DNA from: Deltaproteobacteria bacterium
GTDB lineage: Bacteria > Desulfobacterota > Desulfobulbia > Desulfobulbales > VMSU01
Reading direction: 5' to 3'
DNA length: 48,932 nucleotides
Assembly: GCA_024274995.1 (NCBI GenBank)
Contig: JAJSAA010000179.1
Span: 1-48,932 of the forward strand
The position numbers and the translations under genes are program-made. Positions 16,117 through 24,752 of the stretch are shown one piece after another. Within the stretch, counting starts at the first letter, position 1; the number at the start of each line of letters is the position of its first letter. Below the pieces are notes generated by a model. That model did not search any database and was not told the DNA's origin. It worked only from the letters and a program-made list of their open reading frames with translations.

Positions 16117-17916
16117 TCAGGCGTCTGTCTCTTTTTTATCGCCGTCCTCGTTCTGCTGCTGGGCAGCAATCTCCTCCTTCTTGGCATTTAAGAGATCACC
16201 TATAGTAGAGGGGCTGGCCTGTTTCTTTTGATACTCTTCAAGCACATCCTCCTGCTTGTCGGCCAGGGCCTTAATGGACAGGCCTATTTTACGATCCTTG
16301 GCTGAGACGTTAATTACCCTGGTCTCTAACTCATTACCGACCTTATACAGGCCAACCGGGCTGTTAATTTTGTCTTCGCTGATTTCAGAGACATGCACCA
16401 AACCCTCGATGCCGTCCTCAACCTCAACAAAAACTCCAAAATCCGTCACATTAGTGATCTTACCGGTGATCTTGCTGCCCACGGGATATTTGGTTACGGC
16501 CTCCTGCCAGGGATCGGGCTCCAATTGCTTGACCCCGAGAGAGAAACGCTCGTTTTCGCGGTCAATTTTCAAGACCACGGCCTGCAGGGTATCGCCCTTG
16601 CTGTATTTCTCTGAAGGATGCTTAATGCGCTCGGTCCAGGAGAGATCGGAGACATGAATAAGACCGTCAATGCCCTCTTCGATACCGATGAAGACGCCAA
16701 AGTCCGTAATATTCTTAACCTTACCCTCAATAATGGAACCTACTGGGTAATTTTCAGAAACCAGATCCCAGGGATTGGGCTGTAACTGCTTCATGCCCAG
16801 AGATATACGTTTGGCTGCGGCATCAACATTGAGAATAACTATCTCAATTTGATCTCCCATGGCAACCAGCTTGGAGGGATGTTTGGCCTTTTTTGACCAA
16901 GTCATCTCTGAAATATGGGCCAGACCCTCAACGCCCTCTTCCAATTCGGCAAATACCCCGTAATCCGTGATACTGACTACCTTGCCGCTGGCCTTGGTGC
17001 CTACAGGATAACGCTCCTGAACGGTTGACCAAGGATCTTCCTTAAGCTGCTTAACGCCGAGGGAAACCTTGCCGGAATCCTTATCGAACTTTAAGATCTT
17101 AACATCTAAATTCTCACCGACCTGGAACATCTTGGAGGGATGTGACACCCGCCCCCAGGAAAGATCGGTAATATGACAGAGGCCGTCCATGCCGCCCAGG
17201 TCAACGAAGATACCGTAATCAGTGATATTGGTAATGGTACCCTTGATAACTGCGCCTTCCTGCAGGGAATCGCGCATGGCCTCACGCAATTTATTTCTCT
17301 CCTCCTCACGAATGGCCCGGCGGGAGATAACCACATTATTACGCTTACGGTTATATTTTAAAATTTTGAATTCATAGGTCTGGCCTAACATGGCATCCAG
17401 ATCCTTAACCGGCCGCAGATCAATCTGCGAATAAGGTAAAAAGGCCGGTACTCCTATATCAACGGAAAGTCCGCCCTTGACCCGGTTCTCAATAACCCCG
17501 GGGATGGTGCCGTCATCCGCTTGAATCTGGGCAATAGCCTCCCAGACTTTTATCGCAATCGCCTTTTCACGCGACAGACAGAGACCGCCGTCCTTTTCGC
17601 GCTTTTCAACAAAGACATCAAAGACATCACCAACATGAACCTCCAACTGTTCGCCGTCGTTTTTAAACTCCGACAGGGAGATCATGGCCTCGGATTTGTC
17701 ACCGATATCAACAACCGCCATCTGACTGATGAAGTCAATAACCGTACCTGGTACAACCTCTCCGACATTGGCAACCTTTAAGCTGTCCTCAAATAAATCG
17801 GCAAAGCTGGCATCATCACTTATATTATCAAATTGACTGGCACTCACCGCTTCGACGCTCTCAACGTCAGGCGTGGACTGAACCTGTTCTGTGGTTTCTG
17901 TTACATTGTTTCCCAT
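16117..17916 (-). CDS. rpsA: 30S ribosomal protein S1
   Basis: 599 residues with six consecutive S1 (OB-fold) repeats, best seen from about residue 210 as near-identical VG-x-x-x-x-G-K-V-x-x-I-T-D-Y/F-G-V/I-F-V units ending GLxHxSExS and SLGxKQLxxxPW. It binds mRNA and brings it to the 30S subunit. The ATG at 17916 lies 10 nt after a perfect AGGAGG; an in-frame TTG at 17925 is too close to that site. Asp/Glu/Gln-rich ends are typical. It begins the rpsA-sppA-ihfB unit. Confidence 0.97.
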   Translation of the reverse strand: MGNNVTETTEQVQSTPDVESVEAVSASQFDNISDDASFADLFEDSLKVANVGEVVPGTVIDFISQMAVVDIGDKSEAMISLSEFKNDGEQLEVHVGDVFDVFVEKREKDGGLCLSREKAIAIKVWEAIAQIQADDGTIPGVIENRVKGGLSVDIGVPAFLPYSQIDLRPVKDLDAMLGQTYEFKILKYNRKRNNVVISRRAIREEERNKLREAMRDSLQEGAVIKGTITNITDYGIFVDLGGMDGLCHITDLSWGRVSHPSKMFQVGENLDVKILKFDKDSGKVSLGVKQLKEDPWSTVQERYPVGTKASGKVVSITDYGVFAELEEGVEGLAHISEMTWSKKAKHPSKLVAMGDQIEIVILNVDAAAKRISLGMKQLQPNPWDLVSENYPVGSIIEGKVKNITDFGVFIGIEEGIDGLIHVSDLSWTERIKHPSEKYSKGDTLQAVVLKIDRENERFSLGVKQLEPDPWQEAVTKYPVGSKITGKITNVTDFGVFVEVEDGIEGLVHVSEISEDKINSPVGLYKVGNELETRVINVSAKDRKIGLSIKALADKQEDVLEEYQKKQASPSTIGDLLNAKKEEIAAQQQNEDGDKKETDA

Positions 17917-17985
17917 TAAAGACAAGCCTCCTGTTCTATTTTAGAATAGAGTTTTATACCAGACCGGAAAAGATATTTCAATATT

Positions 17986-18429
17986 TTATTTTGGAGTTCT
18001 ATTCTTTTGACAAAAATAGTCTCTGAGAATAGCCCGGTGATCAAAGGATAGGGGCGGCAGATTGTTGCGATAATAAACCAGGGCCTGCCGGGCATCATCC
18101 CGGCCGCGGGGGATGCCGTCGGCCCAGGCGGTGAATATCGTGCTTATGGTATGGAAACGCTTGTCACGCGCAGGATCGTAATAGCTTCCCAGTTGTTTAA
18201 TCAGCGTTACATCCAGCTCGGTTTCTTCCCGGGCCTCACGAACTGCGGCCTGTTCCAGGGATTCGCCGTAATCGACAAAACCACCCGGTAGCGCCCAACC
18301 GAGAGGCGGATTACGGCGTTCAATAAGAATTATACCGCCGCCCAGTTCGATAATTATATCAACCGTAGGCTTGGGAGCCTTGTATTCGCCGGTATTATGA
18401 CCGCAATGAGGGCAGATTATAAATGACAT
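17986..18429 (-). CDS. Nudix hydrolase with N-terminal zinc ribbon
   Basis: 147 residues. The Nudix box G-x5-E-x7-R-E-A-x-E-E is present (GFVDYGE...REAREETEL). The N-terminus has a CPHCG half ribbon (residues 5-9), often seen in NADH- or ADP-ribose-type Nudix enzymes. The substrate cannot be fixed from sequence. The start at 18429 is preferred for a GGAG site; it overlaps the upstream HAD gene by 13 bp, so the two are translationally linked. Both may clean up nucleotide metabolites. Confidence 0.88.
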   Translation of the reverse strand: MSFIICPHCGHNTGEYKAPKPTVDIIIELGGGIILIERRNPPLGWALPGGFVDYGESLEQAAVREAREETELDVTLIKQLGSYYDPARDKRFHTISTIFTAWADGIPRGRDDARQALVYYRNNLPPLSFDHRAILRDYFCQKNRTPK

Positions 18430-18992
18430 AATTCCGCGATCTCCAGCCATGATGACACGCTGCGTAATTGGTGACGCCCTTTGTTCCAGGGTTGGGTGAA
18501 GACCAGGGGAGTTATATCTTCCTGAGTTTCTAATTCCAGGCAGGTCTCGTAGCGGTCATCGACAAAATAATCCAGGCCCGCTTGTCTGATATGGCGAGCC
18601 TTGCCATCATGATCGCCCATGGCAATTAAATTGCAACTTTGAAATGTCTGGCGGCCCAGGACATGAGACAGCCAGTCGGCAATGGGCCGATGCTGCGGGC
18701 GGGCGGTTATGAAGGTGAGCGGGGCCTGCCGCCCAAGGTGCTGGAGGACGGATACTGCCCCTGGCAGAGGCCGCATTCCTGCCGCAAGCGGGTCGGCTAG
18801 CAGAACAGCAAAGGTTCCCTCCACTATCTCAGGATCAATGTCGAGACATCGACAGACATCAAATTCCACAATATCAGCCGCGCTTAGTCCGCTTATCCCG
18901 TATTTCTTATTCAGGATACGAATAAAGGCCTCGGTGGTATCGGCTACTACGCCGTCAATATCAAAGCCAATCGAACCTGGTTTAACCCGCAT
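18417..18992 (-). CDS. HAD-superfamily 5'-nucleotidase-like hydrolase
   Basis: 191 residues. HAD motif I is FDIDGVVAD with nucleophile Asp and acid Asp two residues on. Motif II is ITARP. The acidic motif IV is FVDDR. The pattern and length fit the NT5C (deoxyribonucleotidase-like) branch. It overlaps the downstream Nudix gene by 13 bp, suggesting a joint role in nucleotide housekeeping. Confidence 0.82.
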   Translation of the reverse strand: MRVKPGSIGFDIDGVVADTTEAFIRILNKKYGISGLSAADIVEFDVCRCLDIDPEIVEGTFAVLLADPLAAGMRPLPGAVSVLQHLGRQAPLTFITARPQHRPIADWLSHVLGRQTFQSCNLIAMGDHDGKARHIRQAGLDYFVDDRYETCLELETQEDITPLVFTQPWNKGRHQLRSVSSWLEIAELCHL

Positions 18993-19222
18993 AATTCTAC
19001 CATGTGTTTTTCTATATTTTTATTCAGCCTTTCTAACATCCTTGACAAATAAGGCCAAGAGTTGCATTATAAAAGGCTCTCTTATTCTTTAAAACATACT
19101 TTTTTTGTAAAAATCAAGTAACTTCAGTCAAAGCAGACAAAATTGTCTTTAACTGTGAACAGTTACAAAATTAACAGCCTTAACCCCTGCGGCCCCCTAA
19201 CCGCGAGTTGGAGTCCTGCTGA

Positions 19223-20203
19223 ATGAAATTACCCCCTTTGACTATTGGTCAATATATTGTGCCCGTCCCCCTGCTGCAAGGCGGTATGTCCATCCGAGTA
19301 TCTACCTCTGCCCTGGCCGCGCCGGTTGCCGAATGCGGCGGGCTTGGCACTATTGGTGGTTCAGGTCTGCCTGTCCTGGAGCTGCAAGAGGATATTGCCC
19401 GGGCTAAGAAGGCTACCAAAGGCGTTGTAGCCGTTAATATCATGTTCGCCATGAAGAATTTTTATAATCTTGTCATGGGATCCATTGAGGCTGGAGCCGA
19501 CGTTATTGTAACCGGGGCCGGTTTTTCTCGTGATATATTCAAAATTGGCAAGCAACATAATACCCCAATTATCTCAATTGTCTCCACCCCCGCCTTTGCC
19601 CGTTTGGCCGAGAAACTGGGGGCGGCGGCTATTATTGTTGAGGCCAAGGAGGCTGGTGGCCATCTTGGTACCGACCAGCCCTTAAGAAAACTTTTCCCTG
19701 AAATCAGGAAGGTGGTTAAAAAGGTTCCTCTGATTGCCGCCGGTGGCATTACCAACGGTTTCGAAATGGCAGAGATGATGGATAAATATGGGGCCGACGG
19801 TATTCAAATTGCCACTCGTTTTGTTCTTACCGAGGAGTGTGATGTTGCTGACAGCTTTAAGCAAACTTTTCTAAAGGCGGGCAAGGATGATGTAACCCTG
19901 ATGCGCTCGCCAGTGGGGCTGCCGGGCCGGGCCATTAAAAATAGATTTGTGCAGGATTTAATGGGTGGAAAATCAGTCAGACCGGAATCCTGCGAATTTA
20001 AGTGCCTGAAAAAATGCGATTATCTCTATTGTATCAACGAGCGTCTTAATATGGCGGCCTGCCAGGGAGACGCTGAGAATGGCCTGGTTTTTTCTGGTGA
20101 AAATGTCTATAAACTTAACGAAATATTGACCGTCAAACAGGTTTTTGAGCAGTTTGTCTCGCAGGCGGAATCGGTATACAAAGAAAACAACCCTAAATCA
20201 TGA
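19223..20203 (+). CDS. NAD(P)H-dependent flavin oxidoreductase (nitronate monooxygenase/FabK-like)
   Basis: A 326-residue TIM barrel of the 2-nitropropane dioxygenase/FabK family. FMN-binding features: LLQGGMSIRVS near the N-terminus, GGLGTIGGSG, VVAVNIMFA, EAKEAGGHLG, IAAGGI and GADGIQIATRF. The C-terminal region has a CEFKCLKKC-x3-YC cluster, unusual compared with FabK. It could be an enoyl reductase or a nitronate monooxygenase; context does not decide. Its stop overlaps the pcnB start by 4 bp (ATGA), so the two are coupled. Confidence 0.85.
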   Translation: MKLPPLTIGQYIVPVPLLQGGMSIRVSTSALAAPVAECGGLGTIGGSGLPVLELQEDIARAKKATKGVVAVNIMFAMKNFYNLVMGSIEAGADVIVTGAGFSRDIFKIGKQHNTPIISIVSTPAFARLAEKLGAAAIIVEAKEAGGHLGTDQPLRKLFPEIRKVVKKVPLIAAGGITNGFEMAEMMDKYGADGIQIATRFVLTEECDVADSFKQTFLKAGKDDVTLMRSPVGLPGRAIKNRFVQDLMGGKSVRPESCEFKCLKKCDYLYCINERLNMAACQGDAENGLVFSGENVYKLNEILTVKQVFEQFVSQAESVYKENNPKS

Positions 20204-21552
20204 CCACTTCAGAGTCAACGGTAGAAACTACAGACGATAATTTGCCGACCCCGCAAATTATCCCCAAGGGTAAACATCCCATTACCAATAAAGAAATTGA
20301 TGCCGATGCCCTTATGGTCTTAAGGCGTTTACGGCAGGCGGGTTTTACCGCCTATCTCGTTGGAGGCGGGGTGCGGGATATTTTTCTTGGCAAAGCGCCC
20401 AAGGATTTTGATATCAGTACCAGCGCCCGGCCGGCTCAAGTCAGAAAGGTATTTCGTAACAGCCGGATAATCGGCCGTCGTTTTCGTCTGGTGCAGGTTT
20501 TTTTTAATGGTGGTAAAATCATCGAGGTGGCCACCTTTCGCCGCCGCAGTGAATACGAAATTGCCGGCGATGATGTTGTGTTGCCCTCCAATAACTCCTT
20601 TGGCACACCCGTTGAAGATGCCTTTCGGCGGGATTTAACCATTAACGCCCTCTTCTACGAAATTGAGGGCTCCACGGTGATTGATTTTATCGGCGGAGTT
20701 GATGATCTTAATAACCGTGTTGTCCGGCTCATTGGCGATCCTGATCGGCGCATCACCAGGGATCCTGTCCGCATGATGCGGGTAATCAGGCACGCAGCCC
20801 GGGCTGAATTCGAGGTGGAAGCGGAGACCTGGCAGGCAATTCTCCATAATCGGGATAAATTGCTACTCTGTCCGGTCTCCCGCATTCGGGATGAGTTGTT
20901 GAAAGATCTGCGCGGAGGAGCCTGTCAGGCCTGGGCCGAATTGGCCTGTGAATGTGGGATTTTCTACACCATCTTCCCCTTTTACAGTCATGTACTTACC
21001 GAGCACGAAGATGCTGTGGCTAATAAAAAGCGGCTGTTTGCCGTCCTGACTGTTATTGACCGCCTGATTAAAACGGTTCAGAAACTGCCTGACGGTCTGC
21101 TCATCTCTTTACTTCTTGTACCATGGGCCGAGGCGGAATTAGATATTCAAAGCGCCCAGACCCAGAAGGAATCCTACCTTCTCTCCCGTGATATCCGAGA
21201 GAGGCTGGCCGAGATGTTCACTAATCTTAATATAAAGCGGGCCATGCAGGATGATGTGGCTCGCAGTCTGGCAACTTTGCCCTTGCTGCTGAAACACGAT
21301 AACGGCAAAGACTGGCCCAAATGGCTGCAAAAAAAGAGCTATTTCAAAAGCGGCATGCATCTCTTTCAGATTATCAAGGAGGTCAACGGCGGCCCAATCG
21401 CCGCAGATCTCCCTTTTCTTGCCCCGGCCATTGTTGATCCACCTAAAAAGGCGGGTCGGCAGCCGGGCAGGAGAGGGCCGTCGTATGGCGGCCGGGGAAC
21501 GGCTTATGCCATAAATACCAAGGGTGGTGTTTTCGGTTTTCGCCAGAATTAA
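20200..21552 (+). CDS. pcnB: Poly(A) polymerase / tRNA nucleotidyltransferase family
   Basis: 450 residues. The class II nucleotidyltransferase head has LVGGGVRDIFLG and the catalytic DFDI, followed by RRRSEYE and the EDAFRRDLTINAL and DPVRMMRVIRHAAR motifs. PcnB adds 3' poly(A) tails that promote RNA decay. It is called PcnB and not CCA-adding enzyme because of its length, the FRNSRIIGRRFRLVQV segment, and the basic C-terminal tail (RQPGRRG). It sits between a flavin oxidoreductase and bioB with an overlap and a 13-bp gap. Confidence 0.92.
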   Translation: MTTSESTVETTDDNLPTPQIIPKGKHPITNKEIDADALMVLRRLRQAGFTAYLVGGGVRDIFLGKAPKDFDISTSARPAQVRKVFRNSRIIGRRFRLVQVFFNGGKIIEVATFRRRSEYEIAGDDVVLPSNNSFGTPVEDAFRRDLTINALFYEIEGSTVIDFIGGVDDLNNRVVRLIGDPDRRITRDPVRMMRVIRHAARAEFEVEAETWQAILHNRDKLLLCPVSRIRDELLKDLRGGACQAWAELACECGIFYTIFPFYSHVLTEHEDAVANKKRLFAVLTVIDRLIKTVQKLPDGLLISLLLVPWAEAELDIQSAQTQKESYLLSRDIRERLAEMFTNLNIKRAMQDDVARSLATLPLLLKHDNGKDWPKWLQKKSYFKSGMHLFQIIKEVNGGPIAADLPFLAPAIVDPPKKAGRQPGRRGPSYGGRGTAYAINTKGGVFGFRQN

Positions 21553-21565
21553 TCGAGGAGTGACT

Positions 21566-22501
21566 ATGAACCCAAAGCTCGAAAATTTTGCAGGAAAGAC
21601 CTGCCATGAGCTCATGGCCCAGGCCTTGGAGGCCAAACTGAATGGCCAGCGGGGGCTTGATTTTTCACTATGCAGTATTATAAATGCTAAATCAGGCAAT
21701 TGTAGTGAAGACTGCCGCTTCTGTGTTCAATCCGCCCATTACCATACCGATGCTCCAGTCTACGGCCTTAAGGAACGTGATGAAATTCTGCGGGCCGCCA
21801 GCCAGGCCAAGGAAAATCAGGCCAGCCATTTTTCCTTAGTCACCAGCGGTCGTGGTCTCGGGGCAAAAGATTTAAAACGGGCCGCCGAGGCAATTACGGC
21901 CATTCGGGAGCAGATTGGTATTAAGGTCTGTGCCTCTTTCGGGATATTAGGGCTTCAGGATTTTAAGATGTTGAAGGAGGCGGGGCTGAGCCGATATCAT
22001 CATAACTTAGAGACTTCGAGAGAATTTTTCCCGAATATTGTCAGTACCCACAGTTTTCAGGAACGTATCGCCACCATTGATGCCGCCCACGAGGCCGGGC
22101 TTGAGGTCTGTGCCGGCGGTATCTTCGGCCTGGGCGAGACAGAAGATGACCGTATATCAATGGCTCTTGCGCTGCGGGATTGCGGGGCAGATTCAGTTCC
22201 CATCAACATCCTCATTCCTCTGCCCGGCACCCCCCTGGCCCACCAGCCGCCGCTATCGGCGATTGACGCCCTGCGTGGTATCGCCATCTACCGTATTCTC
22301 ATGCCGAATATCCCAATCCGCCTGGCCGCCGGTCGGGAAACTGCTTTAAAGGATTTTCTTGGTTCCGCCTTCATGGCCGGGGCCGACGGTATGATGATTG
22401 GCGGCTATCTCACAGAACATGGCCGGATGCCGAAGGATGATCTTAATTTCGCCGCTGAGATGCGGCAGATGTGGCAGGAGATGATCCCCGCCTCCGCCTG
22501 A
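21566..22501 (+). CDS. bioB: Biotin synthase
   Basis: A 311-residue radical-SAM enzyme inserting sulphur into dethiobiotin. The Fe-S/SAM motif C-x3-C-x2-C is at residues 46-53 (NCSEDCRFC). Other conserved parts are YHHNLETS, CAGGIFGLGET, and the Arg in RLAAGRE that binds the second cluster. The ATG at 21566 follows GAGGAG; the longer frame from 21524 lies in pcnB. No other biotin genes are in the window. It ends 4 bp from the convergent glycoside hydrolase gene. Confidence 0.96.
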   Translation: MNPKLENFAGKTCHELMAQALEAKLNGQRGLDFSLCSIINAKSGNCSEDCRFCVQSAHYHTDAPVYGLKERDEILRAASQAKENQASHFSLVTSGRGLGAKDLKRAAEAITAIREQIGIKVCASFGILGLQDFKMLKEAGLSRYHHNLETSREFFPNIVSTHSFQERIATIDAAHEAGLEVCAGGIFGLGETEDDRISMALALRDCGADSVPINILIPLPGTPLAHQPPLSAIDALRGIAIYRILMPNIPIRLAAGRETALKDFLGSAFMAGADGMMIGGYLTEHGRMPKDDLNFAAEMRQMWQEMIPASA

Positions 22502-22505
22502 GTGT

Positions 22506-24410
22506 TTATTTTTTTTCCTCCTGGGCCGCCCCGTAAAGTCGTAGTTCGCTGATCTCCAGGGCAGTTGAGCCTGAGGCTATAGTACCGGTAAAACGTACAT
22601 AGCGGGCCAGGCGGGGAGCGAAGGAGAGGCCGCGCACCCCGGCAGTCAGGTGCTGGATGTTGGTTTCGGCGGCCGCCTCTTGCCAGGTGCTGCCATTGAG
22701 GCTGGTTTCTATAGTATAGGCCGCTGGGAATCCAGCTCCAATCTCCTTCCGGCGGTCAAGCCGGGGGCAGACCTCGGCCCTTTTGAGCCAATACACTTTT
22801 CCTAAATCAATGATAAACCAGGGCTGGCGGTCATTGTCACCGGCTCGCCAATAAGACAATCGGTGGTCATCAATGAGATTGGCAGCGGGATGACCGCTGA
22901 CTCTTGAGGACGCCTTGACCTTGACCTGCTTGCCTGAGCTTAAGTTTACGCCTTCCCCACTAACCAAGAGAGGCGGCCCCGTCAGGTTCTGCCGCTTCGT
23001 ACTGTAAACCATTACCCCCCGAGCCGGAATACTGGCCTTCAACGCTCCGCCAACGGGGAATAAAACCCAATGGCGGGGAATTATTCCCTTACCCGGCCGC
23101 CAGCTGTTTAAGGCCTGTGGATTGTAGAGATATGAATAAAGGCCGGTTCCGGCCCAGCCCCTGACCTTAAGCCTAAAATCAAGCCTTTTACTGCTGCTGT
23201 TTACCAGCAGAATATTTAACTCATGAGCCCGGCCGGTGGCGGCAGCGTGTAATTGCGGGTTGTTTTCGGTTTTATATACCTGCCTTGCCGGCCGCCCCCC
23301 GAGTAGACGGCCCAGCATGGTATAGACATACCAGGCCGGCCGTACCGCCCGGCTTGTCGGCAGCCAGGGAAATAACCCCCATTTATGCAGACCATCGGTA
23401 AAGTCATCCTTATTGGAAAAATATTGCAGGGGATAAGGATAGTATTGATCATTAAACATCCATAAAAATGTGGCTTGAGCCCCGGCATTCAAAAAGGCGG
23501 CATTGGCCTGGGCGATAAGATTGCCGTAGAGCGCTTTTCGACGCAGCTTAAGGTCTGGCGCCCCATATTCATCAAGCCAAAATGGTTTACCGGTGGCAGT
23601 GGTCTCTGTCTTAATTTCACGGGCCAGCTCTAACCATTCCTTGTAATTACGGGGGCGGTAACTATGAGCGCTATAGATATCAATAACCTTATTTAGCTCA
23701 ACTGCCGCCCTTTTCAACCACCCCCGGCCACGAGAAGTATCGGGGCCGACAATTTTTATCAGGCGGCGGCGGCCGTCGGCCCGCAGTCGTTTGTCTACTG
23801 CTTTTAAGACCTTGACATAATAGGGCCATTGGCGCCAGTTGCCGGGTAGGCTGCCCATTTTGGTACCTGGTTCCGTGAACATGAAGATATATTTTACATT
23901 GGTAAATCCACGAGTTTCAATGATCTGCCCCAGGGATTCACTAACCCAGGCCGCGTAATGATTAATGTCCTCCGGATAGACGGGAAGATGTTGGTCGTGC
24001 CGCCAGATCACGTCACGGCTGAACCACCAGCCCATATTAAGGCCCACCTTAATGTGGCGTTGTCGCATAGCCGCCAGCCACTTATAAAGGGCCTTCATCC
24101 GCCTCGACTGCCAATCGGGTCTTGACCAGTAGCCGTGTCCCATGGCCCAATCAGGACGGTAAAAGGTGCGGGCTATCTGGAGCCCGGAACGGCTGACCCG
24201 TTGGAACTCCACGGCCCGCAGTCTATCATCCATCCCCTCCTCCTGCGCTTCCGGCATATAGCAAAAGGCATTATATACCGCATTAAATCCCTTAAAATCA
24301 GGCTGGATAATCTGACGGCGGTCCACGGTAATTGTTATCCTGGCCGCAGCGCTTAGAGGCTGCCATAAAAGCAGCAAAATTATGAATAAAATTTTGAATT
24401 CGTTTTTCAT
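22506..24410 (-). CDS. Secreted clan-A glycoside hydrolase with discoidin (F5/8C) domain
   Basis: 634 residues. Signal peptide about 1-22 (cleavage near SAAA). Residues about 30-420 look like a GH-A TIM barrel: acid/base Glu180 in FMFTEPGTKMG and a nucleophile-like Glu281 in PFWLDEYGAPD. A small beta domain follows, then an F5/8-type C (CBM32-like) carbohydrate-binding module at about 500-628 (ASSRVSGHPAANLIDD, WFIIDLGKV, ARYVRFTGT). It probably acts on an exopolysaccharide outside the cytoplasm. The GH family (39- or 5-like) cannot be fixed by eye. It stands alone on its strand. Confidence 0.78.
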   Translation of the reverse strand: MKNEFKILFIILLLLWQPLSAAARITITVDRRQIIQPDFKGFNAVYNAFCYMPEAQEEGMDDRLRAVEFQRVSRSGLQIARTFYRPDWAMGHGYWSRPDWQSRRMKALYKWLAAMRQRHIKVGLNMGWWFSRDVIWRHDQHLPVYPEDINHYAAWVSESLGQIIETRGFTNVKYIFMFTEPGTKMGSLPGNWRQWPYYVKVLKAVDKRLRADGRRRLIKIVGPDTSRGRGWLKRAAVELNKVIDIYSAHSYRPRNYKEWLELAREIKTETTATGKPFWLDEYGAPDLKLRRKALYGNLIAQANAAFLNAGAQATFLWMFNDQYYPYPLQYFSNKDDFTDGLHKWGLFPWLPTSRAVRPAWYVYTMLGRLLGGRPARQVYKTENNPQLHAAATGRAHELNILLVNSSSKRLDFRLKVRGWAGTGLYSYLYNPQALNSWRPGKGIIPRHWVLFPVGGALKASIPARGVMVYSTKRQNLTGPPLLVSGEGVNLSSGKQVKVKASSRVSGHPAANLIDDHRLSYWRAGDNDRQPWFIIDLGKVYWLKRAEVCPRLDRRKEIGAGFPAAYTIETSLNGSTWQEAAAETNIQHLTAGVRGLSFAPRLARYVRFTGTIASGSTALEISELRLYGAAQEEKK

Positions 24411-24496
24411 TTATTTGTCTTGCTAAAATCTGACTAAAATAGTACGTTAAAAAATTCTCAAATTTAATATTACTACTGTTATAAGAGGAGTTTGTT

Positions 24497-24703
24497 ATGT
24501 CTAAAATGTGTGAAATATGTGGTAAAAAGCCGGTGTCCGGCAATAATGTTAGCCACGCCCACAACAAGACCCGTCGCCGCTGGCTGCCTAATCTGAAGAC
24601 GGTGAGAGTCGCCGATGCTGGTGGCAATGCCAAGCGAATTAGCGTCTGCACCCGTTGTATCCGTTCCGGAGCCGTCATTAAACCGGCGGTAAAATTGAAA
24701 TAA
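24497..24703 (+). CDS. rpmB: 50S ribosomal protein L28
   Basis: 68 residues, starting MSKMCEICGKKPVSGNNVSHAHNKT-like and including RRRWLPNL. Two CxxC pairs (CEIC, CTRC) form the zinc-ribbon version of L28. AGAGGAG precedes the ATG. The gene stands alone rather than with rpmG. Confidence 0.96.
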   Translation: MSKMCEICGKKPVSGNNVSHAHNKTRRRWLPNLKTVRVADAGGNAKRISVCTRCIRSGAVIKPAVKLK

Positions 24704-24716
24704 CACCCGTTAGTGC

Positions 24717-24752
24717 AATAAGCGTTGTCTCTTGAGGGAGGGAACGCTTATT
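24717..24752. terminator. Inverted repeat, possible bidirectional terminator of rpmB and rel
   Basis: Perfect 10-bp arms AATAAGCGTT / AACGCTTATT with a 16-nt loop lie between the convergent ends of rpmB and rel, touching the rel stop codon. No strong T-run follows on either strand. Confidence 0.5.

Noticed and set aside
21139..21699. A 186-codon minus-strand frame across pcnB and bioB
   Set aside because: Antisense to two well-supported genes, with no family features.
24717..24752. Strong terminator between rpmB and rel
   Set aside because: The stem is real but lacks a T-run on both strands, so it is listed only as a possible terminator.
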